DNA of 64,000 bases from Fictibacillus sp. b24 (lineage in GTDB: Bacteria; Bacillota; Bacilli; Bacillales; Fictibacillaceae): contig NZ_JAUCES010000005.1 of assembly GCF_030348825.1 (NCBI RefSeq), forward strand, positions 2,728,001 through 2,792,000, read 5' to 3'. Below are positions 53,328 to 60,596 of this stretch, piece by piece (position 1 is the first letter of the stretch; every line of letters starts with the position of its first letter). A program made the position numbers and the translations under genes. The notes beneath the pieces are model-generated. The model was not told the DNA's origin. It worked only from the letters and a program-made list of their open reading frames with translations, and did not search any database.

Positions 53328-54314
53328 ATGTTGAATTTTGGAGTGATCGGAACAAACTGGATTACAGAAAGCTTTATTTCTGCAGCCCGTGAAGTGGAAA
53401 GTTTTACATTAAGTGCTGTTTACTCTCGTACAGAAGAAAAAGCGAAGGAATTTGCTGAGAAAAATGGCGCAGAGCACACGTTTACCGATGTGGAGGAAAT
53501 GGCAGCAAGCTCTGTTATTGATGCCGTCTACATTGCGAGCCCGAACTCGTTTCATGCCGACCAAGCGATTATTCTCATGAAGCATGGCAAGCACGTGATC
53601 TGTGAGAAGCCAATTGCGTCGAACGCTGCTGAAGTTGAAAAAATGATCTCTGTCGCAAAAGAAAACAACGTGTTATTGATGGAAGCGATGCGTTCCACCG
53701 TGACACCGAACTTTAAGAGCATTCAGGAAAACCTACATAAGATTGGAACAGTCCGCCGTTATTTTGCGAACTCGTGTCAGTACTCTTCCCGTTATGATAA
53801 GTATAAGGAAGGAACGATATTGAACGCTTTCAGACCAGAATTCTCAAACGGGTCACTAATGGATATCGGCATCTATTGTCTGTACCCGATGGTTGTTCTT
53901 TTTGGAGAGCCTGAATCTGTGAAAGCCAATGCCTACTTGCTGGAATCAGGAGTAGACGGTGAAGGCAGCATCCTCTTAAACTACAATGACAAAGAAGCGG
54001 TTGTGATGTATTCGAAGATCTCAAACTCTTACGTACCGTCTGAAATTCAAGGCGAAAACGGAAGCATTCTAATCGACCACATTCAGGACATGACGAAGAT
54101 CGAGATCCGTTATCGTGATGGACGTACAGAAGACATTACAGTACAGCAAGACAAGCCGAAGATGTATTACGAAGCGAAAGAATTTATTGAATTGATCGAG
54201 CGTGGCGAGCTGGAGTCAAAGGTGAACTCCCATCGTAATTCACTCGCTGTGATGAAGATCATGGATGAAGCGCGCAAACAAGTTGGATTGGTGTATCCGG
54301 CAGATCAGAAATAA
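53328..54314 (+). CDS. Gfo/Idh/MocA-family oxidoreductase
   Basis: 328 residues. The N-terminal Rossmann domain opens FGVIGTNWITESFISAA. The family signature is GKHVICEKPIASNAAEVEKM (catalytic Lys in EKP), then MEAMRSTVTPNF and a C-terminal beta-sheet domain with SNGSLMDIGIYCLYP. It probably oxidises a sugar or polyol with NAD(P); substrate unknown. AAAGGATG precedes the ATG. Confidence 0.9.
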   Translation: MLNFGVIGTNWITESFISAAREVESFTLSAVYSRTEEKAKEFAEKNGAEHTFTDVEEMAASSVIDAVYIASPNSFHADQAIILMKHGKHVICEKPIASNAAEVEKMISVAKENNVLLMEAMRSTVTPNFKSIQENLHKIGTVRRYFANSCQYSSRYDKYKEGTILNAFRPEFSNGSLMDIGIYCLYPMVVLFGEPESVKANAYLLESGVDGEGSILLNYNDKEAVVMYSKISNSYVPSEIQGENGSILIDHIQDMTKIEIRYRDGRTEDITVQQDKPKMYYEAKEFIELIERGELESKVNSHRNSLAVMKIMDEARKQVGLVYPADQK

Positions 54315-54320
54315 GACGAT

Positions 54321-54349
54321 AACGACCAGATCATGTCTGGTCGTTTTCT
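54321..54349 (+). terminator. Terminator of oxidoreductase gene
   Basis: AACGACCAGA and TCTGGTCGTT around a 5-base loop, followed by TTCTT. Confidence 0.8.
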
Positions 54350-54377
54350 TATGACATGTAATAACCCTACCAAACTT

Positions 54378-54659
54378 TTATAACCTAACAATCACTTCGG
54401 TTCCATCTTGGGCTTTTACATTTACGATTTCTAGACCTCTATGCTTTTTCAGCTCTTTTATAATACGTTTTAGTTCTGATTTATCTATTGAGGGAATGGT
54501 AAAGGATATGTTTTTCTGCTCTAGGTGAGGCTTTGACCATTTGTTTGCGTGTCGAATGAGCATTTTGGAAGTGATAATTGACGTACAGATGTTTAAAAGA
54601 ATATATGGAACAGGTATGGAGAACTTCGCCCCTTTTGTTTTCACACTCACATGTAACAT
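54378..54659 (-). CDS. YvlB/SHOCT-like C-terminal domain protein
   Basis: 93 residues. VKTKGAKFSIPVPYILLNIC and KKHRGLEIVNVKAQDGTEVI parallel the LRVVSAE...LPIKLVKL and DGKIVDVKSANGDTVSVVIE segments of the protein encoded just upstream. It is therefore a shortened paralogue lacking the N-terminal helical domain. AGGAGA precedes the ATG. Third gene of the DUF2089 operon. Function unknown. Confidence 0.6.
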   Translation of the reverse strand: MLHVSVKTKGAKFSIPVPYILLNICTSIITSKMLIRHANKWSKPHLEQKNISFTIPSIDKSELKRIIKELKKHRGLEIVNVKAQDGTEVIVRL

Positions 54660-54671
54660 AGGCTGTGTCTC

Positions 54672-55064
54672 CTACTCAATAACGACAGATACGGTATCAC
54701 CGTTTGCAGATTTCACATCAACAATCTTGCCGTCCAGTTCATGATCGATGGCTTCTAAAATCAAATCAATATTAATATCTTTTACATACTGCTCAGATTG
54801 TGGAATTTTCGAAGCAATGTTGTGACCCGCTGCTAAAACAAGTTTTACTAGTTTAATCGGTAAGTTTACATTGACGTTGTCACTTTCAGCCGATACCACT
54901 CGGATCTTTAACGTTTTCTCGCTGTAACTAGCAGGAAGGTTTACCGGTTTAACAGATGTTGTGTTTTCCTTTTCTTTTAGAACTTGAATTAATTCAGATC
55001 CCTTTTCCGTGTCGATCTTTCCTTCTTGAACCATAGTTAGCACTTTTTCAATCTCAGTTTTCAT
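54672..55064 (-). CDS. YvlB-like protein with SHOCT-like N-terminus
   Basis: 130 residues. The N-terminal helix-turn-helix pair KVLTMVQEGKIDTEKGSELI resembles the SHOCT-like/YvlB_N region. It is joined to KTLKIRVVSAESDNVNVNLP and a C-terminal GKIVDVKSANGDTVSVVIE segment, like LiaX/YvlB-type adaptor proteins linked to envelope stress. AGGAGGAATGTGAA precedes the ATG. Second gene of a three-gene operon headed by a DUF2089 regulator. Confidence 0.65.
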   Translation of the reverse strand: MKTEIEKVLTMVQEGKIDTEKGSELIQVLKEKENTTSVKPVNLPASYSEKTLKIRVVSAESDNVNVNLPIKLVKLVLAAGHNIASKIPQSEQYVKDINIDLILEAIDHELDGKIVDVKSANGDTVSVVIE

Positions 55065-55076
55065 TTCACATTCCTC

Positions 55077-55442
55077 CTATTCGTCTTTTAACATTTTGAT
55101 TGCATCATCTGCAGAAATTTCTCCACGTTCAAGCATCATGACAATCTTCTTCTCGTCTACTTCATTTTTCTTTTTTTGTTCGTAACCTAGTGAAGATGCA
55201 ATGTCGTTCAGCTTGCCTCTAACAGTTGGGTATGAGATCCCCAGTTCTTTTTCAACTTCTTTAATATTGCCTCTGCATACGAGAAAGACTTCCACGAAAT
55301 GAAGCTGCTCTTTCGTTAGCGATGCAAACTTAGATAACTCAAATTCGTTCTCAATCGTCGTTTGGCAATGAGAGCAATGCAGTTTCGTAATCTTGAGTGT
55401 TTCAGTACAAACAGGACAATTCGTAAGTAAAGGATGTGCCAT
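55077..55442 (-). CDS. DUF2089 zinc-ribbon/HTH regulator
   Basis: 121 residues. An N-terminal zinc ribbon (CPVC, then LHCSHC) is followed by the DUF2089 HTH: EFELSKFASLTKEQLHFVEV and GNIKEVEKELGISYPTVRGK. The C-terminus has MLERGEISADDAIKMLKDE, like the SHOCT-type tail of the next protein. It is probably a DNA-binding regulator of its own operon. AAAGGAATCTGAT precedes the ATG. Confidence 0.82.
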   Translation of the reverse strand: MAHPLLTNCPVCTETLKITKLHCSHCQTTIENEFELSKFASLTKEQLHFVEVFLVCRGNIKEVEKELGISYPTVRGKLNDIASSLGYEQKKKNEVDEKKIVMMLERGEISADDAIKMLKDE

Positions 55443-55606
55443 ATCAGATTCCTTTCTTTTTTAACTTAATTTGATTATATACAACATAATTATAAAAGTG
55501 AATATAAATTATCAATATTTTTAATTTTAATATTAATATTATTTATTTATTGATTAATACTGGTTTATTTTCATTGTTTTTTATTGAATTTCTTAAGGTG
55601 CAATAA

Positions 55607-55632
55607 AAAAAGACCCTTCCTGAAAGGCCTCC
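55607..55632 (-). terminator. Weak terminator
   Basis: GACCCTT...AAGGCC-type imperfect stem with a T-run on the minus strand, downstream of the gene ending at 55727. Confidence 0.4.
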
Positions 55633-55726
55633 TCTACTTCCTTATATGCACCTCATTGCGGAAAAAGTGTTTAGCTTACTTCTATTCTAATTTAGCAGCT
55701 AATTATCAATAAACTCATCCGTTTAA

Positions 55727-56158
55727 TTAATTCAAATCTGCTTTTATCGTATTCTTATAAATATCTACTTTGTTTGCCGTGAAAATCAAAGATTGAGGTT
55801 GCCCATTGATTGTAAGACGAATGTTAACCGATAAAGGGTAGTTAATTTCTTTAATCATATCTTCTAATGCAAAGTATTCATCTAGCTTTTCTTTATAAAA
55901 AACAACTGAACTAATCGATGCTTCGTCGTCTTCAATATCAAGGTTGCACATCATAGGATATACATCACCATTATGAGTAGTTAATTCCCCTAATACAATT
56001 GAACCGTTTAACTCTTTTGTAAAGTTCTTGGTTTCAGAAGGTCTTACCCACGTTTCATCTTGTTCTTCATTTTCTTCTTCGTCTATTACCCATTCCCATA
56101 TAGGATGTTCTTTTAAGTCTTTAATGGATAATTCGTCGACTGGTTTGCTTGTAGTCAT
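55727..56158 (-). CDS. Conserved hypothetical protein
   Basis: 143 residues opening with LSIKDLKEHPIWEWVIDEEE and ETWVRPSETKN. This pattern (Leu-Lys-X-His-Pro-Ile-Trp-Glu, then acidic run, then Val-Arg-Pro) belongs to a family of small bacterial proteins of unknown function. Soluble and acidic. GGAGG supports the ATG at 56158, because an ATG three codons earlier abuts that site. Confidence 0.6.
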   Translation of the reverse strand: MTTSKPVDELSIKDLKEHPIWEWVIDEEENEEQDETWVRPSETKNFTKELNGSIVLGELTTHNGDVYPMMCNLDIEDDEASISSVVFYKEKLDEYFALEDMIKEINYPLSVNIRLTINGQPQSLIFTANKVDIYKNTIKADLN

Positions 56159-56204
56159 TATGTACATCCTCCAATTCTCTGTTATGACAACCCTGATATG
56201 CTGT

Positions 56205-56234
56205 ATTTGCTTAATAAACCCCGTTTGTTGAATA
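56205..56234. repeat. Degraded intergenic repeat
   Basis: TTTGCTTAATAAACCCCGTTTGTTGAATAC is related to the element at 14581-14656 by the CGTTTGTTGAATA end. Confidence 0.35.
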
Positions 56235-56236
56235 CA

Positions 56237-56680
56237 CTAATCATTCAATTCTATAGAAAATACTTCCTGCCACTTAATGTTTTTATAACCAATTCTTTTG
56301 TAAAATTTATGAGCTTCTTTTCTCTGACCACCAGATCTTAAACGTATCTCTTGGTAACCCATTTTCCTTGCCCAATCTTCACATTTTCGCATTAGTTTTT
56401 CTCCGATACCTTTTCGGCGATGATTATGATCTACTACTAGCCCGCCAATTTCTGCGAATGGGTGTGCCTCAATTAAATGTCTACCATGTACATGAACCCA
56501 ACCAGCAATTTTATTAGTATCAAGTTCCATAACGAAAACTTCATTATCATCACTTACCAACAATTTATCTAGCCGTTTCAAAATTTCAGATTCTAGAACT
56601 TCATACCCTAGTTGTAAGGATAATCTTAAGATTTCTTTTGAGTCGCTTATCATTGCCTTTCTAACAATAATGATATTCAC
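56237..56680 (-). CDS. GNAT-family N-acetyltransferase
   Basis: 147 residues with a full single GNAT domain: VRKAMISDSKEILRLSLQLG, AEIGGLVVDHNHRRKGIGEK (acetyl-CoA-binding RRKGIG loop) and RKEAHKFYKRIGYKNIKWQE. Substrate unknown. The start is unsure: GTG at 56680 is nearly on top of GAGG, so translation may begin one to four codons later at an ATT. Confidence 0.82.
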   Translation of the reverse strand: MNIIIVRKAMISDSKEILRLSLQLGYEVLESEILKRLDKLLVSDDNEVFVMELDTNKIAGWVHVHGRHLIEAHPFAEIGGLVVDHNHRRKGIGEKLMRKCEDWARKMGYQEIRLRSGGQRKEAHKFYKRIGYKNIKWQEVFSIELND

Positions 56681-56729
56681 CCTCTTTTTTAAGTTGGAGT
56701 TCTAAAACATTTTACGTCCCGTTCATTAT

Positions 56730-57167
56730 TTATCTGATTTTTTCCGCCAGTTCTAAAATAATCCCTTCTGGACCACGAACATAGCATAACTTATAACGAT
56801 CTTCATATTGCTCGATCTCACTAAAGATTTCCGTGCCCTTGCTTTTCAAGTTCGCAACAATCGCTTCAATATCTTCAACAGCAAAGCAAATATGTCGGAT
56901 CCCCAGCGTATTTGCAAAAGGTTGCTGAGTTTCCCTTTCATCTGATGGAGAATAAAATTTAACTAGCTCGATCCAGACTTGACCATCTGGCATCCCCAAC
57001 CCTACACATGCCGTTTTAACACCTTTAAGCCCTACAATTCTGTCCAGCTGTTCTCCTTCCATTTCCCATTCCGCTTTCACTTCAAGTCCTAAATCAAGAA
57101 AAAACGCTTTAGCCTCTGAAAGATTGTTTACGTTTATACTCACATGATCTATTCTGTTGATCTTCAT
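56730..57167 (-). CDS. VOC-family (glyoxalase-like) protein
   Basis: 145 residues with the paired beta-alpha-beta-beta-beta units of the VOC fold. NRIDHVSINVNNLSEAKAFF opens the first and RHICFAVEDIEAIVANLKSK the second, ending YVRGPEGIILELAEKI. Putative metal ligands H8, H94 and E141 are in the expected places. Reaction unknown. AGGAGGTAAGAGAT precedes the ATG. Confidence 0.82.
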   Translation of the reverse strand: MKINRIDHVSINVNNLSEAKAFFLDLGLEVKAEWEMEGEQLDRIVGLKGVKTACVGLGMPDGQVWIELVKFYSPSDERETQQPFANTLGIRHICFAVEDIEAIVANLKSKGTEIFSEIEQYEDRYKLCYVRGPEGIILELAEKIR

Positions 57168-57214
57168 ATCTCTTACCTCCTATATTTCTAGTTTGTTTAT
57201 TTCAATACTTGTAA

Positions 57215-57247
57215 ATAAAAATATGCGTTAATCCTTTTGAATTAACG
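57215..57247 (-). terminator. Terminator after DUF2199 gene
   Basis: CGTTAAT and ATTAACG around an 8-base loop, then CATATTTTTATT on the minus strand. Confidence 0.55.
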
Positions 57248-57296
57248 ACTGGTGGCTGAGAATATAATAATTCAATAAAAAGTCTAGAAATTAAAT

Positions 57297-57812
57297 CTAC
57301 TTATGCTTACAAAACCATTGAGCAATTTCTTTAACCCGATCAATCGTAATCCCTTGTCTTTGTTCGATAGAAAGTGGGTGATCTGTAGGCTCGAGCTCTA
57401 TATATGGGCGTAAATCAACAGAACGGGTATGCACATAAGTTTTTAGATTAATCGTATCAGGATACAATGGGAGTGCAGTGGATAACCATCCAAACATAGG
57501 CTCTAGCTTTTCACTTTCAGGATCATCCCAATGCTCTAAAGTGAGTTCAAAATTCTCCTCGCTGAGTGAGACCCATACACCCCAAACGAAGGGTTCATCT
57601 GATCCTTTGACGGGTATCTCAATACAGCCTCGTATAAAGAAGTGTTCCCCATCCATGACACATAGATCATCACTTATTTCAAAACGCTTTTTACGTTCTC
57701 TTTTTGTAGCTTCTTCGTAATAAATAGGTGCAGGGCTGCCATAGTTAAAAGGTAGTTCATCATGATATTTTCCGCAGCAGCTGCATATGTATCCTTCTGT
57801 AACATCCGTCAT
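57297..57812 (-). CDS. DUF2199 protein
   Basis: 171 residues. YICSCCGKYHDELPFNYGSP is the zinc-ribbon-like opening of DUF2199; DDLCVMDGEHFFIRGCIEIP and GVWVSLSEENFELTLEHWDD follow. Cytosolic, function unknown. It starts 6 bases after the stop of the DUF695/RraB gene, making one operon. Confidence 0.8.
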   Translation of the reverse strand: MTDVTEGYICSCCGKYHDELPFNYGSPAPIYYEEATKRERKKRFEISDDLCVMDGEHFFIRGCIEIPVKGSDEPFVWGVWVSLSEENFELTLEHWDDPESEKLEPMFGWLSTALPLYPDTINLKTYVHTRSVDLRPYIELEPTDHPLSIEQRQGITIDRVKEIAQWFCKHK

Positions 57813-57818
57813 TCTTTA

Positions 57819-58583
57819 TTATCCCCTCTTACTTAAAATAACCGGAGATTCCCATCCGTCATATTCACCATTATGGTTTTGTGCGATTTCTATAATTAAA
57901 TCAGTCACATCGTCAATTAAGGGATAATCCACACCATCTTCACGCGAAATGGTGATGCTGTATGTACCATCTTCGTTCTTTTCCTGTTCTACGTATTCTG
58001 TCTTGAAGCCTTCTTTTTGGATGTCTTGTTCAAATGCTTTTAAAGCATTCAAGCTTTCAAACTCTATCCAATGTTCAATCTTCCGAGGTTCTTCTAGATG
58101 ATCTTTCTCGTTTTCTAGCACCTCTACTAATTCACGGTTTGACATATGTTGAAATTGATAGGTGTTTGGGTATAGGAATTCATAATAAAATGACCAGGGT
58201 TCCTCTTCTTCAATATATGAAATTTCCGTTTTGTATCCATTCTTTTCAAAGATAGCTAGTGCATGTTGCTCGATAATTTTGGAATGTTTCTCTTTTTTAG
58301 CATAATAAAAGAATTCACGTGTGCCGTTCGTAGTGAGCCGTCCGACTTGAATGATATCTTCATCATTCAACCTTTCCATCAGATCATATTCCCACTCACC
58401 AATAATTTCATCTTCTTGTTCCTCAGGGAAACCTAGCTCTGTTGGTTTTTTGATGACAATACTTACTGAATATAACCATTTATATTTTTTGATATTTACT
58501 TCTTCCGTAACGTCCAGATCTACAACAAATGAAGCCAAGTGTTCTTCCAACTCATCCATATAAAAGTTCCAGTTATCAGACAT
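57819..58583 (-). CDS. DUF695 and RraB-like domain protein
   Basis: 254 residues. The N-terminal half (about 1-135) is DUF695-like: NWNFYMDELEEHLASFVVDL, then VGRLTTNGTREFFYYAKKE. The C-terminal half (about 165-250) resembles the RNase E inhibitor RraB fold: IEHWIEFESLNALKAFEQDI and ISREDGVDYPLIDDVTDLII, ending EYDGWESPVI. Bacilli lack typical RNase E, so regulation of that enzyme is unlikely. Upstream gene of the DUF2199 operon. Confidence 0.75.
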   Translation of the reverse strand: MSDNWNFYMDELEEHLASFVVDLDVTEEVNIKKYKWLYSVSIVIKKPTELGFPEEQEDEIIGEWEYDLMERLNDEDIIQVGRLTTNGTREFFYYAKKEKHSKIIEQHALAIFEKNGYKTEISYIEEEEPWSFYYEFLYPNTYQFQHMSNRELVEVLENEKDHLEEPRKIEHWIEFESLNALKAFEQDIQKEGFKTEYVEQEKNEDGTYSITISREDGVDYPLIDDVTDLIIEIAQNHNGEYDGWESPVILSKRG

Positions 58584-58751
58584 AATCTCTCCTCCTTATC
58601 CTTAGTATAAAAATGGGCCGACATCAAAACTATGCATATATATTACTATTTTTTACACGTTAGCAGCGGTTGGCTTTATTGCAAGCTGCATGCAAACGGG
58701 GTATGAACATTTGATTATAAACATCATTTGGGTATTCTTTTGAATTCATTT

Positions 58752-58815
58752 AAAACCATCATGCTACGTTTGTTCAATAAAAAGGAGCGTTAATGCTTCC
58801 TGGATCAACGCACTC
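58752..58815. repeat. Dispersed intergenic repeat with terminator hairpin
   Basis: CATGCTACGTTTGTTCAATAAAAAGG followed by GCGTTAATGCTTCCTGGATC and AACGCACTC. It is a near copy of 14581-14656. The hairpin part, with T-run on the minus strand, should terminate the gene ending at 58834. The adjoining 58584-58751 holds nothing recognisable. Confidence 0.55.
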
Positions 58816-58833
58816 GATTAATAATTACTAGAA

Positions 58834-59289
58834 TTAGCTTTCAAACAGTTCTTTCTTTTCCTCTTTTGTTAAACCTGTAAAGAACTTTTTATGCACCCTC
58901 ATTTCTTTCTCTTTTCTAGGGAATGTTTTTTCAAGCCAAGTTACAGCCATTGGCGTATGTTCAGGCTGAGCATTTACTTTTTCTAAAAACCAATCATATT
59001 CTTTGATCGCTTTATCAGTAAGAAGCTTCAAGTCTTTTTTTCTGCTTTTATAGTCCAGTTCGGCTAGTTCTTTTGCTGTGATGCCATCTTTTATATTCTT
59101 TACCACGCCAATCTCAGAGGGCATACGTTGCTCATTGACTGATACAAAGAAATGGATATAGTTCGGCAATCGAAAAAGCCCTTTTTTTGTATCTTTGTGA
59201 TTGGCAATAAAAAGCCAGTCTCCTTTGTTTGAAAAGCAATTAAAATCTTTTTCATGAATTGCAATTAACATTTTTTTATATTTTTTCAT
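58834..59289 (-). CDS. Hypothetical protein, 151 residues
   Basis: A soluble, Lys-rich protein: MKKYKKMLIAIHEKDFNCFS, then LFRLPNYIHFFVSVNEQRMP and a helical, charged C-terminus (FTGLTKEEKKELFES). No recognised family. GAGGTG five bases before ATG 59289 supports that start over a frame opening four codons upstream. Confidence 0.5.
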   Translation of the reverse strand: MKKYKKMLIAIHEKDFNCFSNKGDWLFIANHKDTKKGLFRLPNYIHFFVSVNEQRMPSEIGVVKNIKDGITAKELAELDYKSRKKDLKLLTDKAIKEYDWFLEKVNAQPEHTPMAVTWLEKTFPRKEKEMRVHKKFFTGLTKEEKKELFES

Positions 59290-59424
59290 GTCACACCTCA
59301 CTTATGTAGCAAACATTTTTTTCTTAAATAATGCACCCATCCACCAAACCCTTAGAACCAAAAAATTCGCAACGAATTACGTTGCGAGTTTATCATTATC
59401 ATTATAGAAATTAGTATGGTTTTA

Positions 59425-60243
59425 CTATCTAATATAATCTTCTAAAGCTTGCTGAAGAGTAGCTTTTGTCTTCGCTTTACTTTCAAAGGTTAATCCGATG
59501 CTTGTTACTTTGCGTACAATCTCTGGACGCAGACCTGTAATGACACACTCACAGCCCATCATGTTCGCACCTTCGATTACTTTCATCAGGTGTTCAATCA
59601 CTTCTGTCTCCATTTGAGCAATACCAGATAAATCGATGACTAACGTTCCGATGCGAAGTCTGCTGATTTCCATAAGTACTTTCTCTTCAATTGTGTCTGT
59701 TCGATATGTATCAATATTTCCTATTAGAGGAAGAACACAAACTGTTGATGTGATCGGAATAATGGGAACAGAAAGATTTTCAACGAGTGCTTTCTGAGAC
59801 TCGATCAATTTATCTTTGTACTCGGAATAACTTAAGAATAATTGGTTTAAAAATTTATCAATGCGGTCATTAATTTCTTTTTCCGTGTTAAAGAAACCTT
59901 CAGCTTCTACTTCAATGTGATTTCTTTTATTGAATTCCTGCAGATATTTCCAGATGGTTCTTCGGATGGCTTGTACCCATTCAAGTTTGAATGCTAGCGT
60001 GAGGCTATGTGATGCCCACGAAACACCTTCTATTTTTGCAAATTCTTCTAATTCACTGTCTTTTCCTTGTATGGTGTACATTACAAGTTTATGAGCATTG
60101 GATAATAAATCAATGTTACCGATCAATAGTATTTCTTCAATTTTTCCACGAACATTTCGGGCTTCACTTAATAATGATTCTTGGAACTCTGCTCTGTTAT
60201 TTGTGAAAAAATCAATATAATCCTTTTCCAAGGTTAAAGCCAT
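59425..60243 (-). CDS. RsbR-type STAS-domain protein
   Basis: 272 residues. A non-haem-globin-like N-terminal region (about 1-145) precedes a C-terminal STAS domain (about 155-265) with LVIDLSGIAQMETEVIEHLM and GCECVITGLRPEIVRKVTS. Thr in MET-EV is the position phosphorylated in RsbR paralogues of the sigma-B stressosome. Hence it is a probable stressosome sensor, with its input unknown. GGAGTG supports the ATG at 60243, because a GTG three codons upstream lies in the site. Confidence 0.82.
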   Translation of the reverse strand: MALTLEKDYIDFFTNNRAEFQESLLSEARNVRGKIEEILLIGNIDLLSNAHKLVMYTIQGKDSELEEFAKIEGVSWASHSLTLAFKLEWVQAIRRTIWKYLQEFNKRNHIEVEAEGFFNTEKEINDRIDKFLNQLFLSYSEYKDKLIESQKALVENLSVPIIPITSTVCVLPLIGNIDTYRTDTIEEKVLMEISRLRIGTLVIDLSGIAQMETEVIEHLMKVIEGANMMGCECVITGLRPEIVRKVTSIGLTFESKAKTKATLQQALEDYIR

Positions 60244-60404
60244 AGTGTTCACTCCTATTTAAAATATAATTTAGAAATTTCTACCTACTATTGTACCATT
60301 TCTACACAAAAACGAACATAAACTTTGTAATTAAAACTGTTAAAATCATTAAATATTTTTCACAGATATTAACATTCGCAGCGTGTAAAGGCATCTTTAA
60401 CTCA

Positions 60405-60443
60405 ATAAAAAAAGTGCACTTCTCCTTTATGAAGAAATGCACC
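60405..60443 (-). terminator. Terminator of two-component operon (repeat-family hairpin)
   Basis: GTGCATTTCT...AGAAGTGCAC stem on the minus strand followed by a 7-base T-run. It is the best-preserved member of the ACTTCTCCTT hairpin family (others near 6822, 28443 and 29430). Confidence 0.7.
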
Positions 60444-60458
60444 AATCATGGAAACTAT

Positions 60459-60596
60459 TTATTTGCTAGTAGTCTCAGAGATTTGTGGAATGTGGCTCTT
60501 TTCTTTCACATGAGGACTTCCCGCATCCTCTGCAAACCCAAATATGCTATACAGTACGATGGTTAGGCCTATAAACAGCTTTCTGTTCACTTTCAT
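60459..60596 (-). CDS. 45-residue putative exported peptide after kinase gene
   Basis: A small ORF whose ATG overlaps the stop of the kinase gene (ATGA). It encodes 45 residues: MKVNRKLFIGLTIVLYSIFG with a basic start, hydrophobic core and a possible FGFA-ED signal-peptidase site, then a short hydrophilic tail ending SHIPQISETTSK. It lies before the operon terminator. The size and layout resemble secreted signalling peptides, but no Rap-type gene is near. Function inferred only from structure. Confidence 0.5.
   Translation of the reverse strand: MKVNRKLFIGLTIVLYSIFGFAEDAGSPHVKEKSHIPQISETTSK

Noticed and set aside
57819..58583. True RNase E inhibitor RraB
   Set aside because: Only the C-terminal half resembles RraB and the host type lacks a typical RNase E; named by domains only.
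60459..60596. Calling the small exported peptide a Phr pheromone
   Set aside because: There is no rap gene next to it and no recognisable pentapeptide; only a generic exported peptide is supported.
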